Assembly (NCBI RefSeq): GCF_037893015.1
Contig: NC_133661.1
Span: forward strand, 182,754,508 to 182,818,507
Reading direction: 5' to 3'
DNA length: 64,000 nucleotides
DNA from: Macrotis lagotis
Taxonomy: Eukaryota; Chordata; Mammalia; Peramelemorphia; Peramelidae
In this document: positions 63,926 to 64,000 of the stretch, in pieces
Layout: each line of letters opens with the position of its first letter
Position numbering within the stretch: position 1 is the first letter of the stretch
Position numbers and translations under genes: made by a program
Notes under the pieces: generated by a model
Databases searched by the model: none
What the model saw: only the letters and a program-made list of their open reading frames with translations
Told to the model about the DNA's origin: nothing

Positions 63926-64000
63926 TGAGTATCTGAATCTTGCCCTGCCTGGGCAGAGCGACAGAGAGAATGGCACAGAGCCTGAAGCTGGTTCCCAGCT

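Larger units (their letters stand above)
20442..64000. other. Intergenic, repeat-rich DNA upstream of OXA1L
   Basis: No spliced or single-exon gene could be supported in this 43.5 kb. Short open frames are scattered through SINE, LINE and microsatellite sequence. The human counterpart between OXA1L and ABHD4 is also gene-poor (synteny knowledge). Gene-free sub-blocks without recognisable elements are noted separately. Confidence 0.6.

Overview
The window is vertebrate nuclear DNA, almost certainly from a marsupial. It has GT-AG split genes, a CpG-island promoter and CA/GT microsatellites. It also carries more than two dozen copies of a roughly 150-170 bp tRNA-derived SINE whose sense strand starts TGGGGCGGCTAGGTGG and ends CCTTGCAAAAACC plus a poly-A tail. 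That SINE is the kind known as WSINE1/SINE1_MD in marsupials. The tail form with TTAATAATTACCTAGCTGTG suggests an Australian marsupial, possibly a dasyurid; the species cannot be fixed from sequence alone.

There are two real protein-coding genes, arranged tail to tail. From 1 to about 14.1 kb on the + strand lies the 3' part of SLC7A7 (y+LAT1, the light chain of the system y+L cationic amino acid exchanger). Eight exons between 6550 and 13607 encode what should be residues 167-511; the first coding exon lies upstream of the window. From about 14.86 to 20.1 kb on the - strand lies a complete OXA1L (mitochondrial inner-membrane insertase). Its ten coding exons join in frame to 439 codons, and its first exon sits in a CpG island. 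OXA1L next to SLC7A7 is also the arrangement on human chromosome 14q11.2, so this is conserved synteny in which the two genes share only a location, not a pathway.

From about 20.45 kb to the end (43.5 kb) I find no convincing gene. This stretch is AT-rich intergenic DNA filled with young and old SINEs (three families plus older MIR/THER-type), L1-derived fragments, older L2/L3-like LINE remnants, possible LTR pieces and many microsatellites. Two blocks (22.38-22.96 kb and 55.94-56.42 kb) look less repeat-like and could be decayed coding or conserved sequence, but I cannot name them.

The most striking observation is in OXA1L. A SINE inserted exactly at the 5' splice site of intron 2, and its 13-bp target-site duplication copied the splice donor. 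Two near-identical donors now lie 169 bp apart with the SINE between them. Other notable items are a 3'-truncated U2 snRNA insertion (about 35 nt) with a 15/16 target-site duplication, two pairs of related non-SINE repeats, a fresh 37-bp tandem duplication, and a SINE with a duplicated 3' segment.
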